Source: Campylobacterales bacterium (lineage in GTDB: Bacteria > Campylobacterota > Campylobacteria > Campylobacterales > JALSKU01). From it: a stretch of 36,759 nt of DNA. This document shows positions 1 through 8,610 of this stretch, piece by piece. Within the stretch, counting starts at the first letter, position 1. Every line of letters begins with the position of its first letter. The notes below the pieces were generated by a model. The model searched no databases and had not been told where the DNA came from. It was given only the letters and a program-made list of their open reading frames with translations. Both the position numbers and the translations under genes were made by a program. The stretch covers positions 1-36,759 of the forward strand of contig JAMOOV010000132.1 in assembly GCA_027065125.1 (NCBI GenBank), written 5' to 3'.

Positions 1-2
1 AA

Positions 3-155
3 ATTATCAAACAAAATCCAAACAATGTAGCCAAATACAAAGAGGGTAACGAAAGACTTTTCGGCTTTTTTGTAGGTCAAGTCCTAAAAGCCACCGGAGG
101 CAAAGCCAACCCGCAAATGGTAAATGAGTTTGTTAGAAAAAAATTAGAAAAATAA
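3..155 (+). CDS. gatB: Asp-tRNA(Asn)/Glu-tRNA(Gln) amidotransferase subunit B, C-terminal end (partial)
   Basis: The window opens inside a reading frame that runs to a TAA stop and encodes about 50 residues. They include FFVGQVLKATGGKANPQMV, which is the closing segment of the YqeY-like tail domain of GatB. GatB belongs to the GatCAB complex that converts misacylated Glu-tRNA(Gln) or Asp-tRNA(Asn) into the correct amidated tRNA; this tail helps recognise tRNA. The rest of the gene lies upstream of the window. The 195-base gap to rpsP carries a promoter, so the downstream operon is probably transcribed independently. Confidence 0.85.
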   Translation: MIKQNPNNVAKYKEGNERLFGFFVGQVLKATGGKANPQMVNEFVRKKLEK

Positions 156-183
156 AAGCATAACGAGACTACTAATCAAACTC

Positions 184-212
184 TTTACATTTAAATATTA
201 TTTTGGTATAAT
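184..212 (+). promoter_or_regulatory. predicted sigma70 promoter of the rpsP operon
   Basis: TTTACA at 184-189 is followed by a 17-base AT-rich spacer and TATAAT at 207-212, preceded by GG. Position and orientation suit transcription of rpsP, leaving an untranslated leader of roughly 130 bases. Match and spacing are seen directly; activity is inferred. Confidence 0.65.
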
Positions 213-240
213 TGTAACTTGTTTTGACTTTTGAAATAAT

Positions 241-290
241 CCCTCTGTGATCAAGAGTCGTAAAAACACCGTTTTATGGCGGTAAGAGGC
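241..290 (+). promoter_or_regulatory. possible structured 5' leader of the rpsP operon
   Basis: The leader contains CCTCT (242-246), which can pair either with AGAGG (285-289) or, through CTCT, with AGAG (254-257). The longer pairing would enclose a small hairpin, ACCG (268-271) with CGGT (280-283). The two pairings exclude each other, as in a switch or autoregulated leader. I recognise no known riboswitch family. The stems are short and could be chance. Confidence 0.3.
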
Positions 291-350
291 ACTATTTTAT
301 ATACTGCAACTTTTTACCTCCATATATATTTACATCATAAAAGGAATAAA

Positions 351-581
351 ATGACAGTAGTTAGACTAACAAGAATGGGTAGAAAGAAAAAACCTTTTTA
401 CAGAATCGTAGTAACAGACAGCAGAAAAAGAAGAGATGGCGGTTGGATAGAGTCCATAGGGTATTACAATCCTCTAACAGAACCTGAAACTATCAAATTT
501 GATGAAGAAAGACTTGCATACTGGAAAAGTGTAGGTGCGAAACTTAGTGACAGGGTAAAAAAAATAACCGGTTCAAAGTAA
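351..581 (+). CDS. rpsP: 30S ribosomal protein S16
   Basis: This 76-residue protein starts [20 protein letters not shown] and contains [19 protein letters not shown], the signature of S16, a small-subunit protein that helps assemble the 5' domain of 16S rRNA. The frame is open back to 276, but S16 proteins begin at this Met and an AAAGGA ribosome-binding site lies 6 bases before it, so the shorter start is chosen. It is the first gene of rpsP-khpA-rimM-trmD-rplS, an arrangement close to E. coli rpsP-rimM-trmD-rplS. The TAA stop is followed one base later by the khpA start, so translation of the two is likely coupled. Confidence 0.96.
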   Translation: MTVVRLTRMGRKKKPFYRIVVTDSRKRRDGGWIESIGYYNPLTEPETIKFDEERLAYWKSVGAKLSDRVKKITGSK

Positions 582-582
582 A

Positions 583-828
583 ATGGTAAAAGATTTTATA
601 AAAGAGTTTGCACTACTTCTTGTAGATAAGCCCGAAGTTGTGAAGGTCGAAGAGAAAGTTATAGATGATACTTTTAGCGAGATAACCATCTATGCTGACA
701 AAGGTGATACCGGCAAACTCATCGGCAAAGAGGGTAAAATGATAAACTCTCTAAAGACGGTGATATCAGGTTGTAAAGCTAAAGACAACAGATCATATAA
801 GGTTATGGTAAAAGCTATTGAAGAGTAA
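583..828 (+). CDS. khpA: KhpA-type KH-domain RNA-binding protein
   Basis: This is an 81-residue protein made of a single KH domain. The nucleic-acid-binding GXXG loop is visible as GKLIGKEGKMINSLKTVIS around residues 44-62. Proteins of this size located just after rpsP are the KhpA family, small RNA chaperones that in several bacteria work with KhpB and affect cell division and small-RNA function. Here it sits between a ribosomal protein gene and a 16S processing factor, which suits an RNA-related role. Its 3' end overlaps the predicted TTG start of rimM by 11 bases. Family assignment is firm; any specific RNA targets are unknown. Confidence 0.88.
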   Translation: MVKDFIKEFALLLVDKPEVVKVEEKVIDDTFSEITIYADKGDTGKLIGKEGKMINSLKTVISGCKAKDNRSYKVMVKAIEE

Positions 829-1354
829 AAACGATCTTTTAAAGATAGCTCAGATCGGGAAAACCATCGGTGTAAGAGGAGAATTAAAACTTCACATCAA
901 AAGCGATTTTCCCGAACAATTCAAAAAAGGCAATATTTTTATCATTTCAAAAGACAAAACACTCAAAATAGAGAAATTTAATCCTAAAAGATTTGTAGTT
1001 AAATTTGAGGGATATGATACTATCGAAGATGCATCATCTTTGATAAACAAATTTTTATATACCACTTATGAAGACACTCAAAAAAATTGCTCTCTCAAAA
1101 AAGATGAATTTTTTTGGTTCGATTTGATAGACTCAAAAGTTATAGAAAATGACAATATTCTTGGAATAGTTGAAAATATAGAGAGATTTGAGCCAAATGA
1201 TTTTTTAATCATAAAAAGCGATAAAAAATTTATTGACGAGGGATATTCCAAAACTTTTTTGATACCTTATATCGAAAGATATGTCATTGAGTTCGATAAA
1301 GATAAAAAGATAGTTTACACAAGAGATACTTTTGAAATACTGAAAAATTCATGA
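818..1354 (+). CDS. rimM: ribosome maturation factor RimM
   Basis: This 178-residue protein begins LLKIAQIGKTIGVRGELKLHI after a few residues, the N-terminal RimM barrel, and ends in a PRC-barrel-like half (FLIPYIERYVIEFDKDKKIVY). RimM binds S19 and assists maturation of the 16S rRNA 3' domain in the 30S subunit. No ATG lies near the conserved N-terminus; the only usable initiator is TTG at 818, inside the end of khpA, giving an 11-base overlap and probable coupling. The precise start is therefore less certain than the gene. The stop overlaps the trmD start (ATGA). Confidence 0.9.
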   Translation: MKSKNDLLKIAQIGKTIGVRGELKLHIKSDFPEQFKKGNIFIISKDKTLKIEKFNPKRFVVKFEGYDTIEDASSLINKFLYTTYEDTQKNCSLKKDEFFWFDLIDSKVIENDNILGIVENIERFEPNDFLIIKSDKKFIDEGYSKTFLIPYIERYVIEFDKDKKIVYTRDTFEILKNS

Positions 1355-2055
1355 AGTTTACTTTTGTTACTCTCTTTCCATCTATCATAAAATGCTATTT
1401 TAATGACTCCATACTAAAAAAAGCGATAAATAAATCACTTATAAAAGTAGAATTTGTAAATCCAAGAGATTTTAGTACAGATAAACATAAGAAAGTGGAT
1501 GCCCCTTTAGTCGGAGGAGGTGCAGGGATGCTTATGACACCACAACCTCTCTCAAGTGCTATCGAAGATATAAAACAAAAAAGCCCAAAAGTGCATATAA
1601 TCTTTTTAACACCCTCAGCAAAACCATTTAGACAAAAAGATGCCAAAAGACTCTCTAAAAAAGAGCATATTGTCTTAGTCAGCGGGAGATATGAAGGCTT
1701 CGATGAGAGGATTATAGAGCTTTATGCTAATGAACTCTTTTCTACGGGAGATTATATATTAACCGGAGGAGAGCTACCATCGTTGATCATATGTGATGCT
1801 ATAAGTAGGAATATCCCAGAAGTCCTTGGAAACGAGACATCTTTAGATGAAGAGAGTTTTGAAAATATGACTTTAGAAGCTCCCTCTTTTACAAAACCGG
1901 ATATTTTTAAAAAAAATAGCATCATTAAAGAGTTTTTAAAGGGAAATCACGGTAAAATTGCAACCTTAAAATATGATTTATCGCTTTTAAAGACAAAATA
2001 TTACAGACCCGATTTGTACAAAAAAGCAAAAATAAGGATAAAAAATGAGAAATAG
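1351..2055 (+). CDS. trmD: tRNA (guanine-N1-)-methyltransferase (m1G37)
   Basis: This 234-residue SPOUT methyltransferase modifies G37 next to the anticodon to prevent +1 frameshifting. Visible motifs are [13 protein letters not shown] at the N-terminus, [24 protein letters not shown] and [10 protein letters not shown], which build the trefoil-knot S-adenosylmethionine site. The start overlaps the rimM stop (ATGA) and the 3' end overlaps rplS by 11 bases, so the operon is tightly packed. Length is normal for the family. Confidence 0.96.
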   Translation: MKFTFVTLFPSIIKCYFNDSILKKAINKSLIKVEFVNPRDFSTDKHKKVDAPLVGGGAGMLMTPQPLSSAIEDIKQKSPKVHIIFLTPSAKPFRQKDAKRLSKKEHIVLVSGRYEGFDERIIELYANELFSTGDYILTGGELPSLIICDAISRNIPEVLGNETSLDEESFENMTLEAPSFTKPDIFKKNSIIKEFLKGNHGKIATLKYDLSLLKTKYYRPDLYKKAKIRIKNEK

Positions 2056-2404
2056 ATATATAGAAAATTTCGAGCAAAAACAAATAAGCGAGAAAAAAGT
2101 ACCTGAGTTTAGAGCTGGAGACACTCTTAGAGTTGCTGTAACCATCAAAGAGGGCGACAAAACAAGGATTCAGAATTTTGAAGGTGTTTGTATCGCCAAA
2201 AGAGGAACAGGTTCAGGAGCTAGTTTTATCGTAAGAAAAATGGGTGCTAACAATATAGGTGTAGAAAGAATTTTCCCTCTATATAGCGACAGTATAGACA
2301 GTATTACCGTACTAAGAAAAGGTAGAGTTAGAAGAGCTAAACTTTTTTATCTAAGAGAAAGAAAAGGTAAAGCCGCAAGAATTAAAGAACTTAAAAGAAA
2401 ATAA
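2045..2404 (+). CDS. rplS: 50S ribosomal protein L19
   Basis: This 119-residue basic protein contains the L19 core: [41 protein letters not shown] and [13 protein letters not shown], ending in KRK. L19 lies at the 30S-50S interface. An AAGGATAA ribosome-binding site precedes the ATG within the end of trmD. It is the last gene of the operon and is followed within 11 bases by a strong hairpin terminator. Confidence 0.96.
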   Translation: MRNRYIENFEQKQISEKKVPEFRAGDTLRVAVTIKEGDKTRIQNFEGVCIAKRGTGSGASFIVRKMGANNIGVERIFPLYSDSIDSITVLRKGRVRRAKLFYLRERKGKAARIKELKRK

Positions 2405-2414
2405 TTCAAAACTT

Positions 2415-2446
2415 GAAAAGGTCAAAATTTGACCTTTTCTCTTTCT
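2415..2446 (+). terminator. terminator after rplS
   Basis: GAAAAGGTCAAA (2415-2426) and TTTGACCTTTTC (2428-2439) are perfect 12-base inverted repeats, giving a stem with an A/T-rich loop, followed by a pyrimidine-rich TCTTTCT tail. It ends the rpsP operon; the sensor kinase gene converges on it from the other side. Confidence 0.8.
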
Positions 2447-2536
2447 GCAATCAATCCAAAGGGAAAACCAAAGAAGAATAAGATGAGTGCATTGAAAAAG
2501 TACTCTGTCTATTTTTTATTAGAAAAATTTCATGTC

Positions 2537-4441
2537 CTAAGTCGGAAATTTTATCACAAAAACTGCACCTCTTTTAGAGTTATAAAAAGTCAATTTTCCT
2601 CGCATATTATCTTCTATGATTAGTTTTGACATATACAACCCTATCCCTGTTCCTTTTCCTACATCTTTTGTGGTAAAGTATGGCTCAAATACTCTATCTG
2701 TTATATCTTTGGGTATTCCTCCTCCATTGTCTTCTATAATTAACTCATCTTTTTTTAGTATTATATCAATCTTACCATCTTTTACATTATTTTCCGATAT
2801 GACATCTTTTGCATTATTTATAAGATTTAGTATAACTTGTTTAAATTCACCCTTATATCCATCAATATAAAAATCATTACCTACAATATTTATCTCTATT
2901 CCTCTGCTTTTTAACTGTTCACTCTGTATATTTATAACCTCTTTGATTGCTTTTTCAACACTAAAAGATTGCTTTTGCTTATCAATCCTGAAAAAATTTC
3001 TAAAGTCGTCTATAGTTTTTGACATAAATTTTATGGTTTTCATGTTTTTATCAATAAATTTCTCTAAAAAGTTTTTATCTATCAAACCATCATTATAGTC
3101 ATCATCAAGATTTTGTATATTTATCGACAAAGCATTTAGAGGTTGTCTCCACTGATGGGCGATTGCACCTATCATTTCTCCCATAGATGCTAATTTTGAC
3201 TGTTGCTGAAGTAGTTTATCTTTTTTGATATTCTCCGATACTGCCTTTTCTATCTTTTGATGCAATTCATCTCTATATTTTTCAAAAAGTTGTTTTGTCT
3301 TTTTTGAAAAATACAGAGAAAATATAATTGAGAGTAAAATTGAAAGAAACACAATAGAAAATACAACAATCATAAAATCAAATAACTGCTTTTGAAGCCT
3401 TATCTCATCTTGATGAATTTGTTCATTTATATATTTAAGATATACACCTCTACCTATGATACAATCCCACTCTTTAAAGTACTTAACAAAACTTATCTTC
3501 TTGTCTATGGTACCAGTAGCAGGATTTTTCCAATAATATGATACAAATGCTCCATTAGGGTTTGATTTTGCGGCTTTAATAAATAGTTTTATGATTTCTT
3601 TGCCATTTTTATCTTTTAAATTGATTATATTTTTACCAATCATATTTTGCATATAGGGATGTGATAGAAGCACTCCTTTTGAGTCATTGATCCAAAAATA
3701 TTCGTTTTTCTCATATATATGGTGTTGAATTCGACCAAATACCTGTTTTTGTATCTTTTTTTTCATATCTTCCATATATTCACCGGTTCCAATTACCAAA
3801 TCAAATTTTTTTATATATTTTATATAATCTATCTTTTCAAATTTTTTATCCGTTTTTGAGTTTGGTTTTTTAAAAAATAGAGAAAAATAACCACTACCCT
3901 TGCCATTTTTTAATACTTTTTCATTTCTATTGTATGGAGATTCTCCACTTTTTGTTTTCATTAATTTATTATTTTTACCGATAAATTTTTTTATGGCATG
4001 TGCTTTTACTTCTCCTGTAGTTCTATTGTATGCAAAAAAATAACCTCTGCCATTATTATATCTTTTTACATTTAATATTTGTATAAAGATTTTTTCCAGC
4101 TTTTTTGGAGGTATATTTGGATTTTGTTTGATTAGATTATTTGCAAACAAAGAGAGTTCTTCTGTTTTATTTTTTATATCTTGTTTTGTTTGATATCTAA
4201 CTTGTTTTGCGATGCTGGATATATCTTGTATCAATTCATTAACTCTTTCTTTGATAATCTCCTTTTTTTCTAAAATCAACCTATGTTTGAGTTCTGCGAC
4301 TCTCTCTTTTTTAAAATTATATAAGTAAAAAAAGAGAGATAGAGAAATTATAATTGTAAATATGCCTATAGTAATTATGGGAAATCTAAAAATATTTTTA
4401 GCAATTTTTTTTTCTAATGAATTTTGCTCTATAATATCCAT
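2537..4441 (-). CDS. membrane sensor histidine kinase with two Cache-like periplasmic domains (orphan)
   Basis: This 634-residue protein has a short cytoplasmic N-terminus, membrane segment one (about 21-41), a periplasmic region of about 310 residues, and membrane segment two (about 353-378). The periplasmic part reads as two tandem single-Cache (sCache/dCache) modules, near 85-225 and 238-335, each ending in a FDLVIGTGEYM or WDCIIGRGVYL pattern. The kinase core follows: H-box with His429 in AHQWRQPLN, N-box LNLINNAKD (about 538-545), G1 EDNGGGIP and G2 GKGTGIGLYMSK. Cache domains usually bind small ligands such as organic or amino acids. No response regulator is adjacent. The frame extends to TTG at 4450, but ATG at 4441 has AGG about 10 bases upstream and is preferred. 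The ligand is unknown; the neighbouring amino-acid transport genes only hint. Confidence 0.9.
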   Translation of the reverse strand: MDIIEQNSLEKKIAKNIFRFPIITIGIFTIIISLSLFFYLYNFKKERVAELKHRLILEKKEIIKERVNELIQDISSIAKQVRYQTKQDIKNKTEELSLFANNLIKQNPNIPPKKLEKIFIQILNVKRYNNGRGYFFAYNRTTGEVKAHAIKKFIGKNNKLMKTKSGESPYNRNEKVLKNGKGSGYFSLFFKKPNSKTDKKFEKIDYIKYIKKFDLVIGTGEYMEDMKKKIQKQVFGRIQHHIYEKNEYFWINDSKGVLLSHPYMQNMIGKNIINLKDKNGKEIIKLFIKAAKSNPNGAFVSYYWKNPATGTIDKKISFVKYFKEWDCIIGRGVYLKYINEQIHQDEIRLQKQLFDFMIVVFSIVFLSILLSIIFSLYFSKKTKQLFEKYRDELHQKIEKAVSENIKKDKLLQQQSKLASMGEMIGAIAHQWRQPLNALSINIQNLDDDYNDGLIDKNFLEKFIDKNMKTIKFMSKTIDDFRNFFRIDKQKQSFSVEKAIKEVINIQSEQLKSRGIEINIVGNDFYIDGYKGEFKQVILNLINNAKDVISENNVKDGKIDIILKKDELIIEDNGGGIPKDITDRVFEPYFTTKDVGKGTGIGLYMSKLIIEDNMRGKLTFYNSKRGAVFVIKFPT

Positions 4442-4443
4442 AC

Positions 4444-4479
4444 GATACAACCTACAATAAAATTTATATTTATTGTATC
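4444..4479 (-). promoter_or_regulatory. overlapping inverted repeats before the sensor kinase gene
   Basis: In the 52-base gap between azlD and the kinase, GATACAA (4444-4450) can pair with TTGTATC (4473-4479), and ACAATAAA (4454-4461) with TTTATTGT (4469-4476). The right arms share bases, so the stems are mutually exclusive in RNA; as DNA they could be an operator. The function is unknown. Confidence 0.35.
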
Positions 4480-4493
4480 CAAATTATTTTTAA

Positions 4494-4817
4494 TTAATTG
4501 ACAAATTGAACTAAAAACATATAAAAAATAGTTCCGCCAAAAATAGACACAAGATAATTTGTAAATCTACAATGCACTATAGCAGTAAAGAAAATGGATG
4601 CTATCTCTTTTGTTCCGTAGGGTGCCTCGGTAAAATTAACTCCGCTTAATGTGTAAAAAATGAGTATCGTCATTATAATCGGGGGGAAACTTTTCTCTAC
4701 AAATAAAATAAACTTCGGAGGCTCGTGCTTTATGAAAAATAGAAATGGAAAAACTCTTGTGAGAAAATTTGCTACCGCCATAACAGTTATAGCAATATAA
4801 ATCTTTTCTTGAGTCAT
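4494..4817 (-). CDS. azlD: AzlD-family branched-chain amino acid exporter, small subunit
   Basis: This 107-residue hydrophobic protein has about four membrane segments. The N-terminal run AVANFLTRVFPFLFF followed by an FVEKSFPPIIMTILIFYTL segment is the AzlD (DUF) pattern. AzlD is the small partner of AzlC; the pair exports branched-chain amino acids and toxic analogues in Bacillus. The start overlaps the azlC stop (ATGA), as is usual for this pair. Substrate here is inferred from the family only. Confidence 0.85.
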   Translation of the reverse strand: MTQEKIYIAITVMAVANFLTRVFPFLFFIKHEPPKFILFVEKSFPPIIMTILIFYTLSGVNFTEAPYGTKEIASIFFTAIVHCRFTNYLVSIFGGTIFYMFLVQFVN

Positions 4818-5497
4818 TTTTCAAGCCTTTTTTTAAACAAAAACATTAAAACGATAGAAAATAGTATGGCAAAAAGAAGCATATTTTCCCTACTAACAAC
4901 AAAAAATGTCACAATACTTGCAAATGCACCTATAAAAAAAGGAGTTAAATTTTTATCTTTTTTATACTGTTCAATTGCTAAAACAACAAACAAGGCAGTC
5001 AGCGAAAAATCAAGCCCTTTGGTATTAAAATGAATACTATTCCCAAAAATAGAACCCATTAAAGTACCGCTAATCCAATAGGATTGATTTAACAAAGAGA
5101 GATAAAAGTAGTACCACTTTTTTTTGATATTCTCTTTTTCTTTTATTGTAGTTAAAAGTGCATAAGTTTCATCAGTTAGTGCAAATATCAAATATGGCTT
5201 AAACTTAGTTTTTTTAAATTTTTTAAGAAGCGATAAACCGTAAAAAGATTGTCTGATATTTACCATGATGGAGGCTATAAATATATCAATCATTCCAAGC
5301 TTTGAGCTAAAAAACCCAACTGCTAAAAACTGTAAAGCTCCGGCATATATAACTATCGACATCAAAAGTGCTATATACCAAGGCTTACCGCTTGAAATAA
5401 GCAAAAGACCAAATGCAAAACCCAAAACGGTATAACCCATCATTACCGGTATAGATGTTTTAAATGCTATTTTGAACTCTCTACTGTGTAAATCCAC
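4814..5497 (-). CDS. azlC: AzlC-family branched-chain amino acid exporter, large subunit
   Basis: This 227-residue membrane protein shows the AzlC core: FKTSIPVMMGYTVLGFAFGLLL, YAGALQFLAVGFF, IASIMVNIRQSFYGLSLL and FALTDETYALL. AzlC forms the main channel part of the AzlCD exporter. The start is GTG at 5497 with AAGG 7 bases upstream; no better ATG precedes the conserved region. It is followed by azlD with a 4-base overlap and then, 52 bases on, the sensor kinase on the same strand. Co-transcription of all three is possible. Confidence 0.88.
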   Translation of the reverse strand: MDLHSREFKIAFKTSIPVMMGYTVLGFAFGLLLISSGKPWYIALLMSIVIYAGALQFLAVGFFSSKLGMIDIFIASIMVNIRQSFYGLSLLKKFKKTKFKPYLIFALTDETYALLTTIKEKENIKKKWYYFYLSLLNQSYWISGTLMGSIFGNSIHFNTKGLDFSLTALFVVLAIEQYKKDKNLTPFFIGAFASIVTFFVVSRENMLLFAILFSIVLMFLFKKRLEK

Positions 5498-5559
5498 TAT
5501 ATACCTTTAAAAAATATAGGAAATATTTTATCTTAAAATTGCTTTATGTAGTATCAAAC

Positions 5560-5588
5560 GACCCTCTACCAATATATCACAGAGGGTC
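5560..5588 (-). terminator. hairpin after the amino-acid ABC transporter operon
   Basis: GACCCTCT (5560-5567) and AGAGGGTC (5581-5588) form a perfect 8-bp stem with a 13-base loop, 15 bases past the aapP stop. The T tract on the minus strand is weak (GTTTGAT), so it may be an inefficient terminator or a 3'-end stabiliser. Confidence 0.55.
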
Positions 5589-5603
5589 AATAAGATATAA
5601 TCA

Positions 5604-6347
5604 CTAATGAGAAAGAATTTGACTTAAAAAGAGTTTTAGCCTATCTGATTCCGGATTTTCAAAGAACTCTTTAGGAGGATTTTCTTCTATGATTTGTCCT
5701 GACTCCATGAAAACAACTCTATCGGCAACCTTTTTTGCAAAACCCATTTCATGAGTTACACATATCATTGTTCTACCCTCATTTGCAAGCTCTACCATTA
5801 CATCCAAAACTTCCGCAACCATCTCCGGATCAAGTGCAGAAGTTGGCTCATCAAAAAGCATTATAGAAGGATTTTTACATAAACTTCTGGCGATAGCAAC
5901 TCTTTGTTGTTGTCCGCCACTTAGTTGATTTGGATACTTTTTGGCTTGATCAGCTATACCCACTCTTTCGAGATATTTCATAGCAGTTTCAACAGCCTCT
6001 TTTTTAGGAGTTTTTTTTACCCAGATAGGAGCGAGGGTAAGATTATCAAGTATTGTTAGATGGGGAAATAAATTGAAATGTTGAAAAACCATTGCAACAT
6101 CTTCTCTTATGGCTTTTATCTTTTTGACATCATCACAAACTTCTATACCGTCAACATTGATGCTACCCTCTTGAAATTGTTCAAGATAATTTATACATCT
6201 TATAAGAGTTGATTTTCCTGAACCAGATGGTCCGCAAACTACAACAATTTCTCCTTTTTTAATATTCATATTTATATCTTTTAAAACATGAAAATCACCA
6301 TACCATTTATTTAAATTCTTTATCTCTATTATATTTTTATTTTCCAT
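5604..6347 (-). CDS. aapP: amino-acid ABC transporter ATP-binding protein (AapP/GlnQ type)
   Basis: This 247-residue ATPase powers uptake of polar amino acids. It contains Walker [10 protein letters not shown] (about 39-47), the Q-loop [11 protein letters not shown], signature LSGGQQQR, Walker [13 protein letters not shown] and the H-loop in [16 protein letters not shown], which is typical of the polar amino acid (PAAT) family. It is the last gene of the four-gene operon aapJ-Q-M-P and lies 8 bases after aapM. The exact substrates cannot be read from the ATPase. Confidence 0.92.
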   Translation of the reverse strand: MENKNIIEIKNLNKWYGDFHVLKDINMNIKKGEIVVVCGPSGSGKSTLIRCINYLEQFQEGSINVDGIEVCDDVKKIKAIREDVAMVFQHFNLFPHLTILDNLTLAPIWVKKTPKKEAVETAMKYLERVGIADQAKKYPNQLSGGQQQRVAIARSLCKNPSIMLFDEPTSALDPEMVAEVLDVMVELANEGRTMICVTHEMGFAKKVADRVVFMESGQIIEENPPKEFFENPESDRLKLFLSQILSH

Positions 6348-6355
6348 TTTTTATC

Positions 6356-7438
6356 CTATTTTAAATCGGTATTAAATCTATTTTCTAAACTTTTACTATA
6401 TTTGCTCATTGCAAAACAGAAAACCCAAAACACAATCGTTACAAATACATATCCCTCTTTTTCAAAACCAAGCCAATGAATATCACTACTTGTAAGTTGA
6501 ACCATAGCTAAAAGATCAAAAAGTCCGATGATAAGCACAAGTGTCGTATCTTGAAAAAGAGCTATAAACGAACCCACAAGATTTGGTATAGCAACTTTTA
6601 AAGCTTGAGGTAAAATAACAAGTAACATTTTTTGCCAATACGAAAGCCCTATTGCATCTGCAGCCTCATACTGACCTTTTTGTATAGATTGTAATCCTCC
6701 TCTTATAATCTCTGCTATATATGCCGCTTGAAAAAATGATATACCTATCAATGCTCTTAATAATTTGTCAAATGTTACCCCTTCGGGGAAAAATAGTGGC
6801 AAAATAACTGACGACATAAAAAGTATAGTAATCAAAGGGACCCCTCTGATAAATTCAATATATGTTACCGATACACTTTTTATGATAGGCAAATTAGACT
6901 GTCTGCCAAAAGCCAAAACGATACCGATAGGAAAAGATGCTATGATACCAACACCAGCAACGATAATAGTAAGCATCAATCCGCCCCATTTGTTAGTATC
7001 TACAACACTAAGTCCAAAATATCCACCTCTTATCAATATAAAGACTAAAATCATATAAAGTGTAAATAGAACAATTTTTGCCATATTGTTTTTGATAAAC
7101 TTAAATGCAAGTATCAAAACTCCAAAAAGTACATATACCGTATTTGGCCTCCAATGCAAATCCAAAGGATAAAAACCATACATATACATATCTAACTTAG
7201 CTTTTATAAAGAGCCAACAAGCTCCGGTACCAGTACAGTCAGCTCTACTATTGCCTACAAAATGTGCATCAATTATCGCCCATTTTACAAAAGGAGGAAT
7301 TATCAAATATAGAAAATAAAATCCGAGAAATGTCATAGCACTGTTTAAAGGAGAAGAGAATAGATTTTCTCTCAACCAACCTATAATACCTTTTGAAGTT
7401 ATCGGAGCCGGTTTTTCGTTTACTTTTTCATATACCAT
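6356..7438 (-). CDS. aapM: general L-amino-acid ABC transporter permease (AapM/BztC type)
   Basis: This is a 360-residue inner-membrane permease. The C-terminal half is a PAAT permease domain with YIEFIRGVPLITILFM, AYIAEIIRGGLQSIQKGQYEAA (the EAA loop that docks on the ATPase) and GLSYWQKMLLVILPQALK. The long N-terminal part with extra membrane segments and a periplasmic stretch containing two Cys (RADCTGTGACW) is the hallmark of the AapM/BztC group, unlike the short GlnP. Its start overlaps the aapQ stop by one base. Confidence 0.92.
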   Translation of the reverse strand: MVYEKVNEKPAPITSKGIIGWLRENLFSSPLNSAMTFLGFYFLYLIIPPFVKWAIIDAHFVGNSRADCTGTGACWLFIKAKLDMYMYGFYPLDLHWRPNTVYVLFGVLILAFKFIKNNMAKIVLFTLYMILVFILIRGGYFGLSVVDTNKWGGLMLTIIVAGVGIIASFPIGIVLAFGRQSNLPIIKSVSVTYIEFIRGVPLITILFMSSVILPLFFPEGVTFDKLLRALIGISFFQAAYIAEIIRGGLQSIQKGQYEAADAIGLSYWQKMLLVILPQALKVAIPNLVGSFIALFQDTTLVLIIGLFDLLAMVQLTSSDIHWLGFEKEGYVFVTIVFWVFCFAMSKYSKSLENRFNTDLK

Positions 7439-8592
7439 TATCTCTCCTTTATCTTCATTTTATGATTTATCCAATTAAGTAGCATAGAAACTAAAAGACT
7501 TACAACAAGATAAACAGCCATAGTCATAGATATCATCTCTATCGCTTGTCCTACTTGATTGAGTGCGGTTCCAGCAAAAACAGTTACAACTTCGGGATAA
7601 CCTATCGCCGTAGCCAAAGATGAGTTTTTAACGACATTTAGATATTGATTTATAGTTGGCGGTATCGCTATCCTTATAGCTTGAGGCAAAACTACAAGTT
7701 TGAGTGACTGATAAGGACTTAATCCTATAGATGTGGCCGCCTCTTTTTGCCCTTTTTTTACAGCTTCTATACCGCTTCTTATAGCTTCTGCTATAAAAGT
7801 TGCAGTATATATCGTCAAAGCAAAAACAAGAGCTAAAAATTCAGGAGAAAATACTTTTCCGCCTCTAAAGTTAAAACCTTTTAAATGAGGCATATTCCAT
7901 ACTATCTTATCCGGACCTAAAAGATAAAAAAGATAAGGAGTTACAAGAAGTATCAAAATACCCCATGGTAAAAAGAAAAATTCCTCCCCGGTTTCCTCTT
8001 GTCTTTTATTTAACCATCTATTGATAAAATATACCGCCAAAATAGCAACAATAATTCCGACGACTACATATATACCGCTTGCACCAAATATCGGCTTTGG
8101 CACAATAATACCTCTATTATTGATAAATATCGAGTTGAAAAACTCTATACTTTTTCTAGGCGGAGGCAAAGTTGCCAATACAACATTGTACCAAAACAGT
8201 ATCTGCAAAAGTATAGGAATGTTTCTAAAAGTATCTATATAAGCACTTGCCAATTTTGCAATTATCCAGTTTTTGGAAAGTCTTGCGACACCGATTATAA
8301 GACCAAGTATAGTAGATAATACTATTGCCCAAAAGGATACTATGAGTGTATTTAGTACACCAACTTCAAAAACAGTCCAATATGTGCTTGCTTCACTATA
8401 AGAAATAGGAGATTCATTGATTGCAAATCCTGCAGTAGTATCCAAGAAGGCAAATCCCGTTCTTATGCCTCTTTGTTCTATATTGTGTAGAGTGTTAGTT
8501 CCAATATACCACAAAAAGGCAACCAGACCAATAACAGTTAGAAGCTGAAACAAAATCCCTCTAACTTTTTGATTTCTTAAAATAGATAACAT
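7438..8592 (-). CDS. aapQ: general L-amino-acid ABC transporter permease (AapQ/BztB type)
   Basis: This 384-residue inner-membrane permease pairs with AapM. FLDTTAGFAINESPISYS near the N-terminus is the AapQ/BztB pattern; the permease domain is split by a long insertion that carries extra membrane segments. The EAA loop AEAIRSGIEAVKKGQKEAATSIGLSPYQ and the final KNSSLATAIGYPEV motif are clear. A GGAG ribosome-binding site precedes the ATG, and a hairpin separates it from aapJ. Confidence 0.92.
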   Translation of the reverse strand: MLSILRNQKVRGILFQLLTVIGLVAFLWYIGTNTLHNIEQRGIRTGFAFLDTTAGFAINESPISYSEASTYWTVFEVGVLNTLIVSFWAIVLSTILGLIIGVARLSKNWIIAKLASAYIDTFRNIPILLQILFWYNVVLATLPPPRKSIEFFNSIFINNRGIIVPKPIFGASGIYVVVGIIVAILAVYFINRWLNKRQEETGEEFFFLPWGILILLVTPYLFYLLGPDKIVWNMPHLKGFNFRGGKVFSPEFLALVFALTIYTATFIAEAIRSGIEAVKKGQKEAATSIGLSPYQSLKLVVLPQAIRIAIPPTINQYLNVVKNSSLATAIGYPEVVTVFAGTALNQVGQAIEMISMTMAVYLVVSLLVSMLLNWINHKMKIKER

Positions 8593-8610
8593 TCTTCTCC
8601 TTTATCATAA

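Noticed and set aside
276-350. N-terminal extension of S16 from an upstream ATG
   Set aside because: S16 proteins begin at the Met at 351, which has its own AAAGGA site; the extension lies in the untranslated leader.
2429-2623. 64-codon plus-strand open frame after rplS
   Set aside because: It begins inside the rplS terminator and ends inside the kinase gene; no ribosome-binding site or recognisable family.
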